Part shown: piece after piece, positions 53,671 to 64,000 of the stretch | Position numbering within the stretch: position 1 is the stretch's first letter | How the letters are laid out: every line of letters begins with the position of its first letter | Origin: Micrasema longulum | Taxonomy: Eukaryota; Arthropoda; Insecta; Trichoptera; Brachycentridae | Direction: 5' to 3' | DNA: 64,000 nt | NCBI GenBank assembly: GCA_022494885.1 | Contig: JAGVSM010001681.1 | Span: forward strand, 17,976-81,975 | The notes under the pieces: model-generated | The model's input: only the letters and a program-made list of their open reading frames with translations | Databases searched by the model: none | Told to the model about the DNA's origin: nothing | Position numbers and translations under genes: made by a program

Positions 53671-53695
53671 TTTATCAGTGTTACACAAAGAAGAA
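53671..53695. repeat. Short match to the 52.3-kb palindrome arm
   Basis: TTATCAGTGTTACACAAAGAAG shares 17 bases with the palindrome arm at 52350. Perhaps the edge of the same element. Confidence 0.4.
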
Positions 53696-53929
53696 TTATA
53701 AATGTAACTTTTCACTTCTTTCTTGAATATATTGTATTCCTGACTGTACTTTTTATTATCTTTGTTCATTTCATTAAATAAAAATATTCATAAAAAAGAG
53801 AATTAAGATATTACCACCTGTTCTAGGTCGCGGACTTACGTTTTGTGACCTAAAAATACTACCATTTTTTTTATCTTTATGTATTTTATAAATAAAACCT
53901 TACATTTTTAAAATAATTTAACAGTGGGA

Positions 53930-54690
53930 ACAGTACACGGTTTTTTCAAAATAACTTTTATAATTAATTTCTCTAATTTTTTCAACCGGTAAAATATTCG
54001 TTCTAAAAGCTCCCCATCCGATTACTTCGTACTGTAATATGGATTGGGCGAATGCAAAGTAAATTGATTTTAATTTCTCCAAGTTCTAGTTTTTCGTCTA
54101 CAATGACATCAGTGGCTAATTTATGAATACATTCCAATTTTTCTACTTTAAAGAGTTTGGTTATGTTTTACTGTTTAGTTTGTTAAAAGAGTTCTTTAGT
54201 TGCTGTTAGATAAAGGTGATCATATGATAACTATAATGTTTTATTTTGCTGTATTTGTAGTCTGTTTATGTCATTTTGATATCTTGTTCCCGATAGTTGT
54301 TGCATATTACGTATTTCAGTTTTTTAATAGGCTTCAGACATTAAAGTTTTTTTTTCATTTTTAGAACTAAGTTTTCGATTTTTAACAAAAGAATGGATGA
54401 TATCGCCACTTTACTTATTAAATTTTTTATAGATATGAATTGTCCATTTTAGTTGTTTGTTTATTATTTGTCCCAAGTAATTAACATGTTCAATTTCAGT
54501 TAGTCGTTTCATTTTCTGGATTCAAAATGGATAATATTACCTTTTTTTTTCGTTAAGTAACAGTAAGTTTGTGCTTGTCCATTTAGTCGATATAGTTAGG
54601 TGCTTGTTTATGATATTGTTTATTTGTACGTTAGTTTGATTTTTAAAGAAGAGTGCATAAAATTAGTTTGGTTACCATAAATATAATGAG
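53930..54690 (-). pseudogene. CR1/Jockey-like LINE, RT post-palm to C-terminal region
   Basis: The minus strand gives NQTNVQINNIINKHLTISTK, W then LLLLNEKK, IEHVNYLGQIINKQLKWTIH (the conserved YLG-I---L-W--H block), VEKLECIHKLATDV, and QSILQYEVIGWGAF followed by VEKIREI. It is the same family as 10640-11220, where the matching block is QSILKYGIIGWGGA. Frameshifts and stops are numerous and the catalytic palm is missing. The two copies differ considerably, so both are old. Confidence 0.75.
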
Positions 54691-54699
54691 TTTTTCAAG

Positions 54700-54930
54700 A
54701 AAACAACTCAATATTATTAATAAATCTCGCACATTTCCAACTATGCTAAGTACTCTCTTTTTCCAAGGCTCCGCAAATTTAGAACTGCCAAAAACCGGAA
54801 ACTAAGTAATTGATGCAAAAATAAACTATACATAAAAACCTACCTCCCTAAATAATAGCGTATTTGAAAACCATATCTAAATCTTGCAAAAACAGATTTC
54901 AATTATGCTACTTGACACCGCAAACTTAGC
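54700..54930. other. Anonymous spacer
   Basis: No feature recognised. Confidence 0.3.
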
Positions 54931-54935
54931 ATTCA

Positions 54936-55075
54936 CCATTGAGTCAGTGAAGCATAATTAGATTAGAAATCTCACAATACTTTTTTCAAAGTTTTTCGCA
55001 AAAATCTCAGTAACCAATTCAATGGAGATTTCTCAATTTGCTTCTAATACCCTTATGTATCGATGGTCTAGAAGA
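54936..55075 (+). repeat. REP-D interspersed repeat, copy 1
   Basis: CCATTGAGTCAGTGAAGCATAA, GAAATCTCACAATACTTTTTT and GGAGATTTCTCAATTTGC align in order with 63719-63838. Confidence 0.5.
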
Positions 55076-55079
55076 AATT

Positions 55080-57380
55080 AAAAACTAGTGTTCTGGTGAG
55101 TGCAAATGGCACGGCATGTACATTTAGTACATTTGGCGTTAAAATCTCAAAACTCTTTTTTTTTGTACTTGCACGTTTGTCTTCGAAACCATCAATATGC
55201 AGATTTATGAAATCGATTTATCCTTATTGAAATTAAAAGTGTTTCTTTTTAACCGATTATTTTTAAATCTGAAATAATTTACACTTTGTAGTATTGTCTC
55301 GGTTATTGATTACCCTTATACTGGTAATATAAAAAAATATATTATAAAACATTGCCTCTGTTACTCAAAAAAAAAGAGTTATATTCTGTTATTTTGTATT
55401 GTTAGATAAAATTATTAGTTTTAATGCGTATGTGTTTTTTTCTTTGTTTGTTACTGTTTGAAAAAAAAATTATAGACACAAGTGTTTTCTCTGTTTTTTT
55501 TCGTTATACTTTGTTGACAAGACACGATCCATTGAATAAACACGTAAATAATACTAGTGTTTTTATTTTGAATTCGGCATGTTGTAGCTGGATTTATTCA
55601 CGTAGATATAATAATAAATCACTGACAGAAATATTGCTAGGATTTTTAAAAAAAATGTTTATCTGCCATCAACTCTCTTGGAGACTTTATGGAACTTATC
55701 GCTTAGTAAGTATTGTTATCAGATGAAGATGAGGGACGACTACTGTTAAGGAAGAAATATAGAGACAACATTTTCGATTTTTGTTTTCGAATTATTATTC
55801 GATTATAAAAATAATATTATTCGCTTGTGATTATGAAATATGCGATAACCGTTTGGAAAATCGCATGTTAATTTGATGTTATGGTCATTGAGATATAATA
55901 TATAGAGATGACACTTCATAAAAATCCAAGCTAAAAAGTCGTCCCCAAAGAAAAGGGAATGACCAGCGGATGAAACAAGTGTCGTCACGTCATATCACGT
56001 CGACTTTGGCAACCAAAACACGTAGTACAGTAAAAAACATGGACTGTCTACATCAGTTTACAGTCAGTTCTATTTAGTATGTCGTTTTCTTCCACATACG
56101 CGTCATCTATGTTTGTCGTTTCTGAGCAGGACAGGAGATAACTCACGAATTGATAACATATTAACTAGACGTTTTTTTGGCATTTAAAAAGCTATTTAAA
56201 AAAAGTATTGATTAAGTTTTAAAAAAATCTTACCTATAAAAGGTTATACCATTGCTTTTTTTGTCTTTTCCAGATCGATTTGTGCAGTAATCTAGCATAC
56301 ATTTAGGCATTTTAGTAATTTCGAGGAGACTGAAGTTCAAAAGTACCTAGTCGGCAAACGTTTGCAAGAGACTTAAGTCCGTTCTATCAAACTTATGCCA
56401 ATTGGCCGCAGGTTGAGGTACCATATCTCAAACGCTCATGCTTACTTTAATTATAAACCTCAATGACAAGACTTGAAATATATCTCAATGATAATCTCAA
56501 ATGGATAATTTAATGACTAAAAGTCGGAATAATCGGTGGGCGTGTATGGTAAGATGTATAAATGTAAAAAAAGCAACATATGAATGCAAAAACTGAGTGA
56601 TAAAAGACTCTCTACCTACTTGTGTGAGAAAACGGCGTGATGGTTTGTTTAATTACTAAAAAGGTCAAAACATACCGCCAAAAAATTTCATTAAACTTTT
56701 CTACTTGCTGTTTTGCATAACAATGTCTTTAGTTAAACGGCGTCAAACTATGAAAAAATCAAAACGGCCCGATTAGGCAAATGAAAACTAATATTTTTTG
56801 CAATGATGTGCGTCATAATATTAATAAATCAATATTGTGTATTGATTTAGTATATAGGTTATTTAGACTAAACACGAAACTTTCTAGCATGTCGGGACAT
56901 GAAAATTGATAAGATAAAATGTAGTCTTCAGTGTTTTTATTCATAAATAAAACAACCTATTTTTTTGCCATTGATACATATGGAATATTTCAATAACAGG
57001 TTATCAACTATTCGAGTATTTAAGCGATCGATTATTCGCATCACTAAAAACTTTGTGAAGATCTTAGGCGCCTGATGATTAGTTGGGTCCCAAAAAACTG
57101 GCGCCAAGTTGCGCTATATTCACCCCTTTCCCCCTCCCCTTTTCCTCCCCTATACCCCCACTCTTTTAATCTAGCGGCAATTAGCATTATTGAAATTTGT
57201 GTAATGCTATGGCGGAACGGAAGATTTAGTTAATTTGTGCATATTTAGTAGAGATAATTACTTTACCGCTTGCAAGTAAGACCTAAATCTGCGACAAAGC
57301 CGAAATTAAACTACCAGAAGTAATATTTTCGTAAAGGAAGAAAATATATTGGTATAAAAATACATGTACAACAGTTTAAA
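55080..57380. other. AT-rich stretch without a recognised gene
   Basis: A 100-codon open frame at 55424-55726 has no known motif. A C-rich tract lies at 57120-57165 (CACCCCTTTCCCCCTCCCC). No repeat partner seen. Confidence 0.35.
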
Positions 57381-57384
57381 TAAT

Positions 57385-57540
57385 TGTAAGTAAATATTTT
57401 TGTATGTAACCGTTTGCCAACTTTTCACCTACCGGTTTTAAAACGTACCCATTTCTTTGTCAGGACACTAATTACACTAAGATACTGTGTGGAACGTCTT
57501 GAAACCGGTAGATACGCTCAAGTCAGTTGGTGATTATATT
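57385..57540. mobile_element. Penelope-like terminal repeats, inverted pair
   Basis: 57385-57478 is in minus orientation (GTATGTAACCGTTTGCCAAC, CACCTACCGGTTTTAAAACG, TTTGTCAGGACACTAATTAC). 57488-57540 is in plus orientation (GGAACGTCTTGAAACCGGTA, GATACGCTCAAGTCAG). The hammerhead core is decayed (CTGACAA). Confidence 0.65.
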
Positions 57541-57544
57541 GATT

Positions 57545-58079
57545 TATTTACTTAAATGCATTAAAATGTTTAAATTCAATAATTATCACCACACGATGGT
57601 AAACAGGGCAGTGTATTTATAAATTAAATGTTTATAAATATCATTAGTAATAAGGAAGAAGTCTTATGCATTTTCATTTATTTTTACTTTGTTAATAGAA
57701 AATCAAACTCACACAATTTTTTTTATTATGTTTTTATCAATAGTATTATCATATTTTAAAAAAGTTTTGTAATTTTGTAATTACACCGCCTGTGATATCA
57801 CGAGATAAAGCCGATAAATTTTCCTGAAAGTAGAACCCTGTATCTGTCAAAACACGCAAAACTTCGAAAAACATAACTACCTGGAAACCGGATATTTTTT
57901 TTATTGAAAACAATTTGAAACTTAAATAATATAAATAAAAACACATTTACAAGATTGAGTTTTTCTATGAACATTTCTTGATAAAACGACGTTTTAATAA
58001 CAATGATTGAAATACGTTTATAGTCCTATTTCACTTTTATTTATAGATTTTACCAGTGATCGGGTTTTGTCGTGACCGA
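57545..58079. other. AT-rich stretch before the Transib element
   Basis: 57770-57890 vaguely resembles REP-E; otherwise no feature. Confidence 0.3.
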
Positions 58080-58084
58080 CGTCG
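58080..58084. repeat. Target-site duplication of Transib copy 1 (left)
   Basis: CGTCG directly precedes the CACAGTG end and is repeated at 62272-62276. A 5-bp GC-rich duplication is the known Transib pattern. Confidence 0.85.
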
Positions 58085-58123
58085 CACAGTGTTTCGTTTC
58101 ATACAAGCTAGAAACTAAAAATT
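58085..58123 (+). repeat. Transib copy 1 left terminal repeat, RSS-like
   Basis: Heptamer CACAGTG (58085-58091), 23-nt spacer, then CTAAAAATT (58115-58123) in the nonamer position. It shares ACAAGCTAG with copy 2 and with the right end. Confidence 0.8.
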
Positions 58124-58529
58124 CTGAATGTACTTTTAACTCACGTATGCGATTCACTTAATCCTAAAAAGAGGTTTTTTTTACTAAATATGTAATAATA
58201 ATTCGTTTTATAAAAAATATGTCACATTTTGTTATTTAATAAACGAAATAAATTTTCTGAAAATTGATATCTGCATCCAATAATGTATTTTATGATCATA
58301 AATAATTGAAATTATTACTTTAATTCTATTGACTGATAAATCGGTCAACCTATAAAATAAATCATTTAAAATGATATTAGATACTTAGGCATAAAATAAA
58401 GATTTCACCCGAGAGAACTAATCTGCCTTCACTTGTTTTGTCAGAATATACATTTTACAGCTGATTTTATTATGTTAAACACGAAAACTCAAAGGGTTTA
58501 AATAAATTTAAAAGTTTGACATTGTAAGG

Positions 58530-58865
58530 AACACAGAAGTGAGGCAACGGACACAGCAACCCTTGGTATCTACTGTCATCCAGCGAAGGCGTTTTGGCTG
58601 GCAAGGCCATATACTACGTATGCCTTCCGAGAGCTTTAACCATGCTTGTCTATGTTACAAAGCATCAGGTTCTCGGCGTCCTGGTCGTCCACTGTTGACA
58701 ATTTGTCGACAGTTTGCGTCAGAGTTGCGGTATGTGGACTTGACTTGGGAGGATGTACGGGAGGTCGATCGATTGGCCGGAGGCAGATTATGGAATCCAT
58801 ATGCTCCACATAGGGAGCGGATATGGTATGATGATGATAAAACTTGAAGGTCTTTAAATAAAACA
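58530..58865 (+). pseudogene. RTE-type LINE 3' end inserted in Transib copy 1
   Basis: The plus-strand frame reads RQRTQQPLVSTVIQRRRFGW, QGHILRMPSESFNHACLCYK and ASGSRRPGRPLLTICRQFAS, then ELRYVDLTWEDVREVDRLAG. This is the post-palm end of an RTE-like element related to the one at 6172 (RERTQQPPITSVLRMRRW). It ends at a short GATGATGAT tail. Only the last 100 codons are present. It interrupts the Transib 3' non-coding region, so it is younger than the Transib insertion. Confidence 0.8.
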
Positions 58866-58969
58866 TTTGTTTTAAGTAATTTTCAAATATATGTATTTTG
58901 AGAAATATAAAAAGAGCGTCATAAGGGGAAAGTGCAATCAGAATACAAAATAAAATCAACATACGAGAG

Positions 58970-59480
58970 AAAACAAAGTACAAAATTCAGCAAAGTAATT
59001 ATAACTTAATTTTAATATTTATATAATTCAATGAATAAGTAAATGGCATGCTAATAAAAAACACATTAATAGAAATAACTTAGGCATTAACAAGAAAGTA
59101 CAAATAGTATACAATGAACAGAGTTCAAAGAAAATAAAATATGCAAAAATTGACAAAAGAATATTATTTCCTTTAAATGGATATTAGTAAATTTTAGAGT
59201 CAAAACATTATAAAATACAAATTAATATGAATAATTAAGGTTAAGTTAAAAGTACAAACAGCATGTAATTAACTGTTTTACAAGAAAATAAAATGCATAA
59301 AATTTGACAAAATAATATTATCGCCTAAATAAAATTGGTATTAGTGAATTTCAAAAAAACATTATAAAATACACAGATTAACAACGAACAATTTACGTTT
59401 GGTCAAAAAGTACAAATAGCATTAAATCAACAAATTTCCAAGACAATAAAGCAGTACACAAAAATCGATAAAATAATGAT
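58970..59480. repeat. Degenerate tandem repeats of about 155 bp in the Transib 3' region
   Basis: AAGTACAAAYAG phrases occur at about 58976, 59096, 59249 and 59408. Each of the last three is followed by a similar order: AAAATAAAATATGCAAAAATTG, CAAAATAATATTATTTCC, CATTATAAAATACA. Units differ considerably. Confidence 0.6.
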
Positions 59481-59654
59481 TACTTTTACTAAAACTTCTA
59501 CAATACAATCATATATGCACATTAAATGAGTAATTTTTTATGTCAAAAACTAGTACCCCAAAGAAGAAGTTACATAAAAATAAATAATCGGAGTAAGTAT
59601 TAACATAAATAAAATAAATAAATAAAATAAACCCAAAAGAGTCTAAAGAAAAAC

Positions 59655-62007
59655 TTAGATCGTATCTGAGTCATATTCAGATGAGTCTTCGGAATAATTA
59701 GGATGCAAGTTTTGTGTCCTTATCTCTGAAGAGAAAGAAACAATTAAATTTAGCACTTCAGAAGGAAGTGAGCCAATTTTTTTTTTCGGAACCTCTCTAA
59801 AACGATTTATTAAAGGATCCGATGTTATTAATAACATGGTCAATAAATCTCTGTTTGTGGATGATCGATCGCATTTTCGGGTATGTAGTTGCCTGAATCG
59901 TCGACAATCTTTATTACGCGCCTCTTGAGCTTCTTCAGAGAGCTGACCTATCGGTACAATACAAGATCGAATAACATCAACTGAATGATGTAATATTTTA
60001 TGAACAGTTGGTGGCATTGTGTACCACCCATAAAGGTTAAGATATTGCTCTTTGGTCACACGCACATAATGTTCAAATTTTTCTAAATTTATATTATGTC
60101 CTGAAGCTAATGTACATAAAATTACGTGAAATCTATTAATCAACCCTGCATCTATACCTGTTATTTCTGCGCTCTTTTCGTGCTGTTGGAAAAACCGCCT
60201 TGCCGTATTACCGTCATTTGAGTTGCCAAACCTAGGCTTTGGCTTATCTACAATTAATCCCATTTCAGCTTTAAAAAGTTCCTGTATTTTTTTTTTCTGT
60301 TGTTTAAAATGATTTTATTTTCTTCTCCTTTGACTTGCCAGCATTTGAGTTGAATTCGATAAGCAATATGCAAAAAGCATTCAAAAATTTTTATCCAAGC
60401 ATGTAATGTAGATAAGCCAAAGGAATAAAATTCTTGTCGAAAAACTCTATTTATACTAATAGAGTTCATTTCACTGGGTTTGGCGCCACAAATATAACAG
60501 GACATGGTTGACTTATTTTCAGCCAAAACGTTGCAAATTTTGCCATCTACCATTGTTAAAAGCATTTTAAATTTTATGGACAACACTACACCTCCAATAT
60601 TGACATTAAAATTTTCAAGTTTTTTAATTGCATCTTGAAGTTTTTCGATTTCAGACTTAGTAAGAATATCAGTTTCTTTGGCGAAAATAAATTTAATAGG
60701 ACGACAATAAGAGGTTGAGGAAGGGCTTAAATTTTGCCAAATTACTATATTAGGGTCATCATTAAGCCTAAGTTGTATTGGAACGAATGACATAATAAAT
60801 AAGAATTCATCTGTTGCATGCTCTGTGTGAAATTTCTGTTTATAATTTATATGTCCCGAGCTTCCATCTCCACCCCACTTGCATATAAGAGTCAGTACAG
60901 AACCTGAAGGAACTCTTTATTTTAAGACTTCTGATTGTACATTTAGCAATCGTTCCACCGTATGATTTAAAATTGCTTGTAGCTGGATTTCTGCACTAGT
61001 TTCCGTTATTTTAACAAATTCTTCGCTCGGGCAACATGCTTCTTTTGCTTTTCTTAAACTATAAAATGCCGGATATATGTTGTGGCCGGCTTTTATGGCA
61101 TTTTTACGCATAACTTTGTAGGAATGCGAAGATAATTTACAGTCAACGTATAAACTTAGCGCTTCCTCAATTGTCAATGCCCGTTGTTTGTTTACTTGTT
61201 GACGTTCCCTACGTATTTTTGCTACTTCATTGGGAGTAGCTTCCAAAATTTCCTTTAGGAGATTGGCAACTGTGCGTTTTCCTGATGCTCGAATAGATAC
61301 CTGCGTGGCAAACGAACAAGTTCTTCAGATGTCTTCGTACTCACTAAATCACGCACTTTTGTCCTTTTGCACTGATCACTGCATGCCCCAAAATCCTTTG
61401 CGGGCCTTCCAGTAGACGTAGTTGGTTCATTCATGTCTACTGAAGGACTTTGTCGAAAGTTTTCACATATCAAAATATTTTCACTACCGTTAAGCCACTC
61501 AAATTTTTTTTTAACAAATCTATCTAGTTTACAGCCAGATTCGGTCCATTTTCTGTTTATATTTAAACAAATAAGCTTAATTTGATTTTTTAACAGTTTT
61601 TCACCACTTGCACCAAGTTCACTGACTTCAAATTTACTAACAATATTATTTAACATTCCTTGAAGCCTTTCTTTCTTTGTCAAACTCTTCCACATCACGT
61701 ACAATTCTTGCCTGGAAATCTCGTATCTGGTACCTGTAAAATAACAAAATAAGATAGATGCAACTTCGTGCGGTAAAATATCGAAACTGTAATGAATTAA
61801 CAATAAATTGGTCTATTGAAAAATAAAAAAAATATTTTGCTACTTTGATATACTCTCCGAGATAAATTCTCGAGAAGTTAGAAATTGATATTTTTTAACT
61901 ACTAAAAAATACATAAGTTAAATTATTATTTTTTTAAATACCTAAATGAAATACATTAAAATATTAGAAAAAAAAACATACAACATACCTTCCAAAATAG
62001 CTTCCAT
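59655..62007 (-). pseudogene. Transib transposase (RAG1-like), copy 1
   Basis: A cut-and-paste DDE transposase homologous to the RAG1 core. Exon 1 is MEAILE (62007-61989), then a GTATGT...TTTTACAG intron (61988-61734). Exon 2 opens GTRYEISRQELY and has TSTGRPAKDFGACSDQCKR, ASGKRTVANLLKEI, EEALSLYVDCKLSSHSYK, KWGGDGSSGH (first catalytic Asp, codon 60866-60868), LLTMVDGKICN, CYICGAKPSEMN (zinc-binding-like), YSFGLSTLHAWIKIFECFLH, PKPRFGNSNDGNTARRFF, and QLSEEAQEARNKDCRRFR. The last block aligns with the RAG1 stretch holding its catalytic Glu (codons at 59931-59936). About 700 codons in all, the usual length. Three lesions: a frameshift near 61320, TAA at 60917-60919, and a shift in a 10-A run at 60287-60296. 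Assignment is firm; the second acidic residue is not pinned down. Confidence 0.93.
61734..61988 (-). other. Predicted 255-nt intron of the Transib transposase
   Basis: Donor G/GTATGT after codon 6 and acceptor TTTTACAG before GTACC. Splicing joins the start codon to the long frame without a stop; the interval itself is AT-rich and has stops. Confidence 0.6.
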
Positions 62008-62232
62008 TTTTTTTTGAATCGAAATAAAACACTTTAAACTTGATAAACAACCTTTACACGTCGGACGCCAAAATGCAAATAAATGTAATTAGGCTTTCAA
62101 AAACCAATTATCCGACTTTCATATTCTGGTATGAATCACCCTAAGCATTAATCACCCCAATTAGGCTTACAATCGTCACACTAACTATCTGGTAATGCCC
62201 CCATGACGTCATCGTTTAAGAATTCAAAAGTG

Positions 62233-62271
62233 ACTTTTTATCTTGTAGCTTGTATGGGTCAAAACACTGTG
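62233..62271 (-). repeat. Transib copy 1 right terminal repeat, RSS-like
   Basis: Complement: CACAGTG (62271-62265), 23-nt spacer TTTTGACCCATACAAGC plus TACAAG, then ATAAAAAGT in the nonamer position. The TSD CGTCG follows at 62272-62276. Confidence 0.8.
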
Positions 62272-62279
62272 CGTCGTCA

Positions 62280-63715
62280 GACTGGTCTTAACTATTTGAG
62301 TATTTTTATTTTTTAAATTATTTTAATGGTCGGTTGGAATAAATTGCCATTTGGCAATAATCCCGCCAATGTACAATTTCAATTATGTACAAAATTGATT
62401 GGAACAAAATAAAAATCAATAAACTTTTTGTAATTTTAATATGCCGCGTGGATTTTTAAGATCTTTAGTTTTTAAAGTCTTCATCGTTTTCAATCATCAG
62501 CAAAGTAAATAGTAAATTGATAAAATTAACGTGGTCTTGTTATAATAACAATCCATGGAACAGTATTTAAAGTGAAATTTTCACAGCATTAAATATATTT
62601 ATCACCTTTTCAGAGTCAACAGACTGACATATACCACTCCCTCTAAGCATTAATAACATAAAATACACCCATCCACATTCAGAGTCTCTTATAATAGTCT
62701 CGTTATGTTCAACAATGAAGGGTCGGTCACTTCATTTCCTGTTTTTTATTTTTAAAAAAATAAAAAATGCTTCTGGAATATTAAAAAAAACTCAAATGTT
62801 ACGACGCCGTACTTGACTGACATATTATATACATAGATCATTGAATAAGGAATAGTTCAGAAGGGGCGTAAAATCATATTTGAATACATTGGAATATGCC
62901 CCACTTTCACCGGGCGCATTCGTGATGTCGCCGCATAATGTTGCAGAATGGGAAAAAATATAATCATAACACAAAGGTTAAAAAAAAGCAATCTGTTAAT
63001 TTCTCTAAAATTTTATTGTGCATGTGGAAATATTGATGGACACAACATAGATAAGTAAAGGGATCATTTAATAAGAATAATTGAATTAATGAACTTTGAA
63101 CTTAAAATATAAAACAAATTTTATTTTACATAAAACGGATATTTTTATGTCATGTGAAATAATATTTGATGTTAATAATATATATTTTGTCGGTCAAATG
63201 TTCACCATAGAGTTGCTTAATCCGAGGTCCAATTTTCATTAGTTCTCTCATTATATGAGCAAAATAGGGTTAAAAAAATACTAGGCAGCATTAACGAAAT
63301 ATCCATTTTGATTTTTTCAACAATGTGACAGATAGAAAAATAATTCAATTTTCAAGTAATGTATTTGCTACTTGCACATTCATTTGCTAATTACACATGA
63401 AATGTGATCCCATTCGAAGAAAATGGGAAACGTTTGATTTTTCGTAAACTATTTGACGTTATATTTTAAGTGTCAATCCTGGAATAAATTAAAGGATAGT
63501 AACTTACGATTTCTTCCCTTTGGCACTGGTCCAAAACGCCACTGTTTTCGATTGCGTAAAATCACAACATCACGTTTCGTTGTGTGTTGCTTTTTTGACT
63601 AGCTGTCAGGAAAGATGTTGGTAAGTTCGGATTCAAAACAAGAACTACTTAAGTAAAAGGAAGGAATGGCTTGACACTAGTATAATAACAGTGACCATGA
63701 AAACCTTCGCACCTG
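62280..63715. other. AT-rich stretch with one LINE tail
   Basis: 62330-62440 (GGTTGGAATAAATTGCCATT, TGGCAATAATCCCGCCAATG, AAAATAAAAATCAATAAAC) matches the LINE 3'-tail fragments at 17035 and 37903. The remainder has no recognised feature. Confidence 0.4.
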
Positions 63716-63718
63716 TTC

Positions 63719-63838
63719 TCCATTGAGTTGGTGAAGCATAATGAGAAATCCCACAATTCCTTTTTTATTTTTTTTCTCAAATATCTCAATTACTTCTTCG
63801 ATAGAGATTTCTAAGTTTACTTTCAATACTCTCTTTTA
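63719..63838 (+). repeat. REP-D interspersed repeat, copy 2
   Basis: CCATTGAGTTGGTGAAGCATAA, GAGAAATCCCACAATTCC and TAGAGATTTCTAAGTTTAC correspond to 54936-55075. A 69-codon frame over it is a by-product. Confidence 0.5.
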
Positions 63839-64000
63839 TATATATTTTTTTTTAATGCTATTAATTAATGAACTGTTTCACCTTTTTAATATTGACGCCC
63901 TAAAAATGGAGATTTGTATTTGGATGACTTCCTCAGCTAAAAATGATTAATGTTTCAACCGAAGTATTCACCGACGGAGTCAATCTTATCAAGCAGTTTT

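Larger units (their letters stand above)
58085..62271 (-). mobile_element. Transib transposon, nearly complete copy 1
   Basis: A 4187-bp element with both termini: CACAGTGTTTCG plus ATACAAGCTAG at the left and, as complement, CACAGTGTTTTGACCCATAC plus AAGCTA at the right, flanked by CGTCG on both sides. The transposase lies on the minus strand (62007 to 59655). The left (3') non-coding part holds an inserted RTE fragment (58530-58860) and a run of roughly 155-bp repeats. Transib elements move by cut-and-paste with a transposase related to RAG1. Because both ends and the duplication are intact, the insertion is comparatively recent, even though the transposase frame is broken. Confidence 0.93.

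Noticed and set aside
61734..61803. Upstream extension of the Transib frame to an ATG at 61803
   Set aside because: The extension reads through a probable intron. The GTATGT donor and TTTTACAG acceptor join a short first exon starting at 62007 instead.

Overview
The window is AT-rich eukaryotic DNA made almost entirely of transposable-element remains. I find no host protein-coding gene, no rRNA and no functional tRNA. The organism is most likely an arthropod, probably an insect. The evidence is the mix of element families: RTE-type LINEs, Jockey-like and I/R1-like LINEs, Penelope-like elements with hammerhead-like motifs, a Transib transposon, several tRNA-derived SINE families, and an arthropod transposon-associated protein relic. 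I cannot name a species. The window reads as intergenic DNA or a very long intron.

Layout. 1-12 kb: an I-like LINE 3' part, interspersed repeats (REP-A, REP-E), tRNA-SINEs, three RTE-type fragments, a Penelope-like fragment with a GIY-YIG endonuclease (9.8-10.3 kb) and a CR1/Jockey-like LINE fragment (10.6-11.2 kb). 12-31 kb: Penelope terminal repeats, SINE copies, a Jockey-like RT C-terminus (20.6-21.3 kb), an RTE fragment split by an I-like LINE (24.5-25.4 kb), a 312-bp palindrome and a possible LTR end. 31-46 kb: L2-like LINE 3' parts, two more RTE-type LINEs, a terminal-inverted-repeat element at 36 kb, an RNase H-bearing LINE fragment (39 kb), a 17-bp minisatellite and an inverted pair of L2-like pieces (45-46 kb). 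46.7-49.6 kb: a decayed Transib copy split by a foldback element at TTAA, a second foldback that itself holds an L2 tail, and a SINE. 50-58 kb: REP-A copies, another palindrome and a CR1/Jockey-like LINE. 58.1-62.3 kb: an almost complete Transib element.

The most notable content is the Transib material. Transib transposases are the relatives of the vertebrate RAG1 recombinase. The copy at 58085-62271 has both termini starting CACAGTG (the RSS heptamer), a CGTCG target duplication on both sides, an A-rich block about 23 nt inside each end, and a transposase reading frame with one short intron and three lesions. The older copy has the same heptamer at its surviving end and a near-canonical nonamer, ACAAAAACA, 24 nt away.

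The second theme is a set of Penelope-like terminal repeats that recur along the window in both orientations and carry hammerhead-ribozyme-like cores (CUGANGA, stem II, GAAA). Everything visible has been broken by stops, frameshifts, truncation or nested insertion. The genes do not form a pathway; the relations between them are those of insertion order and relative age.
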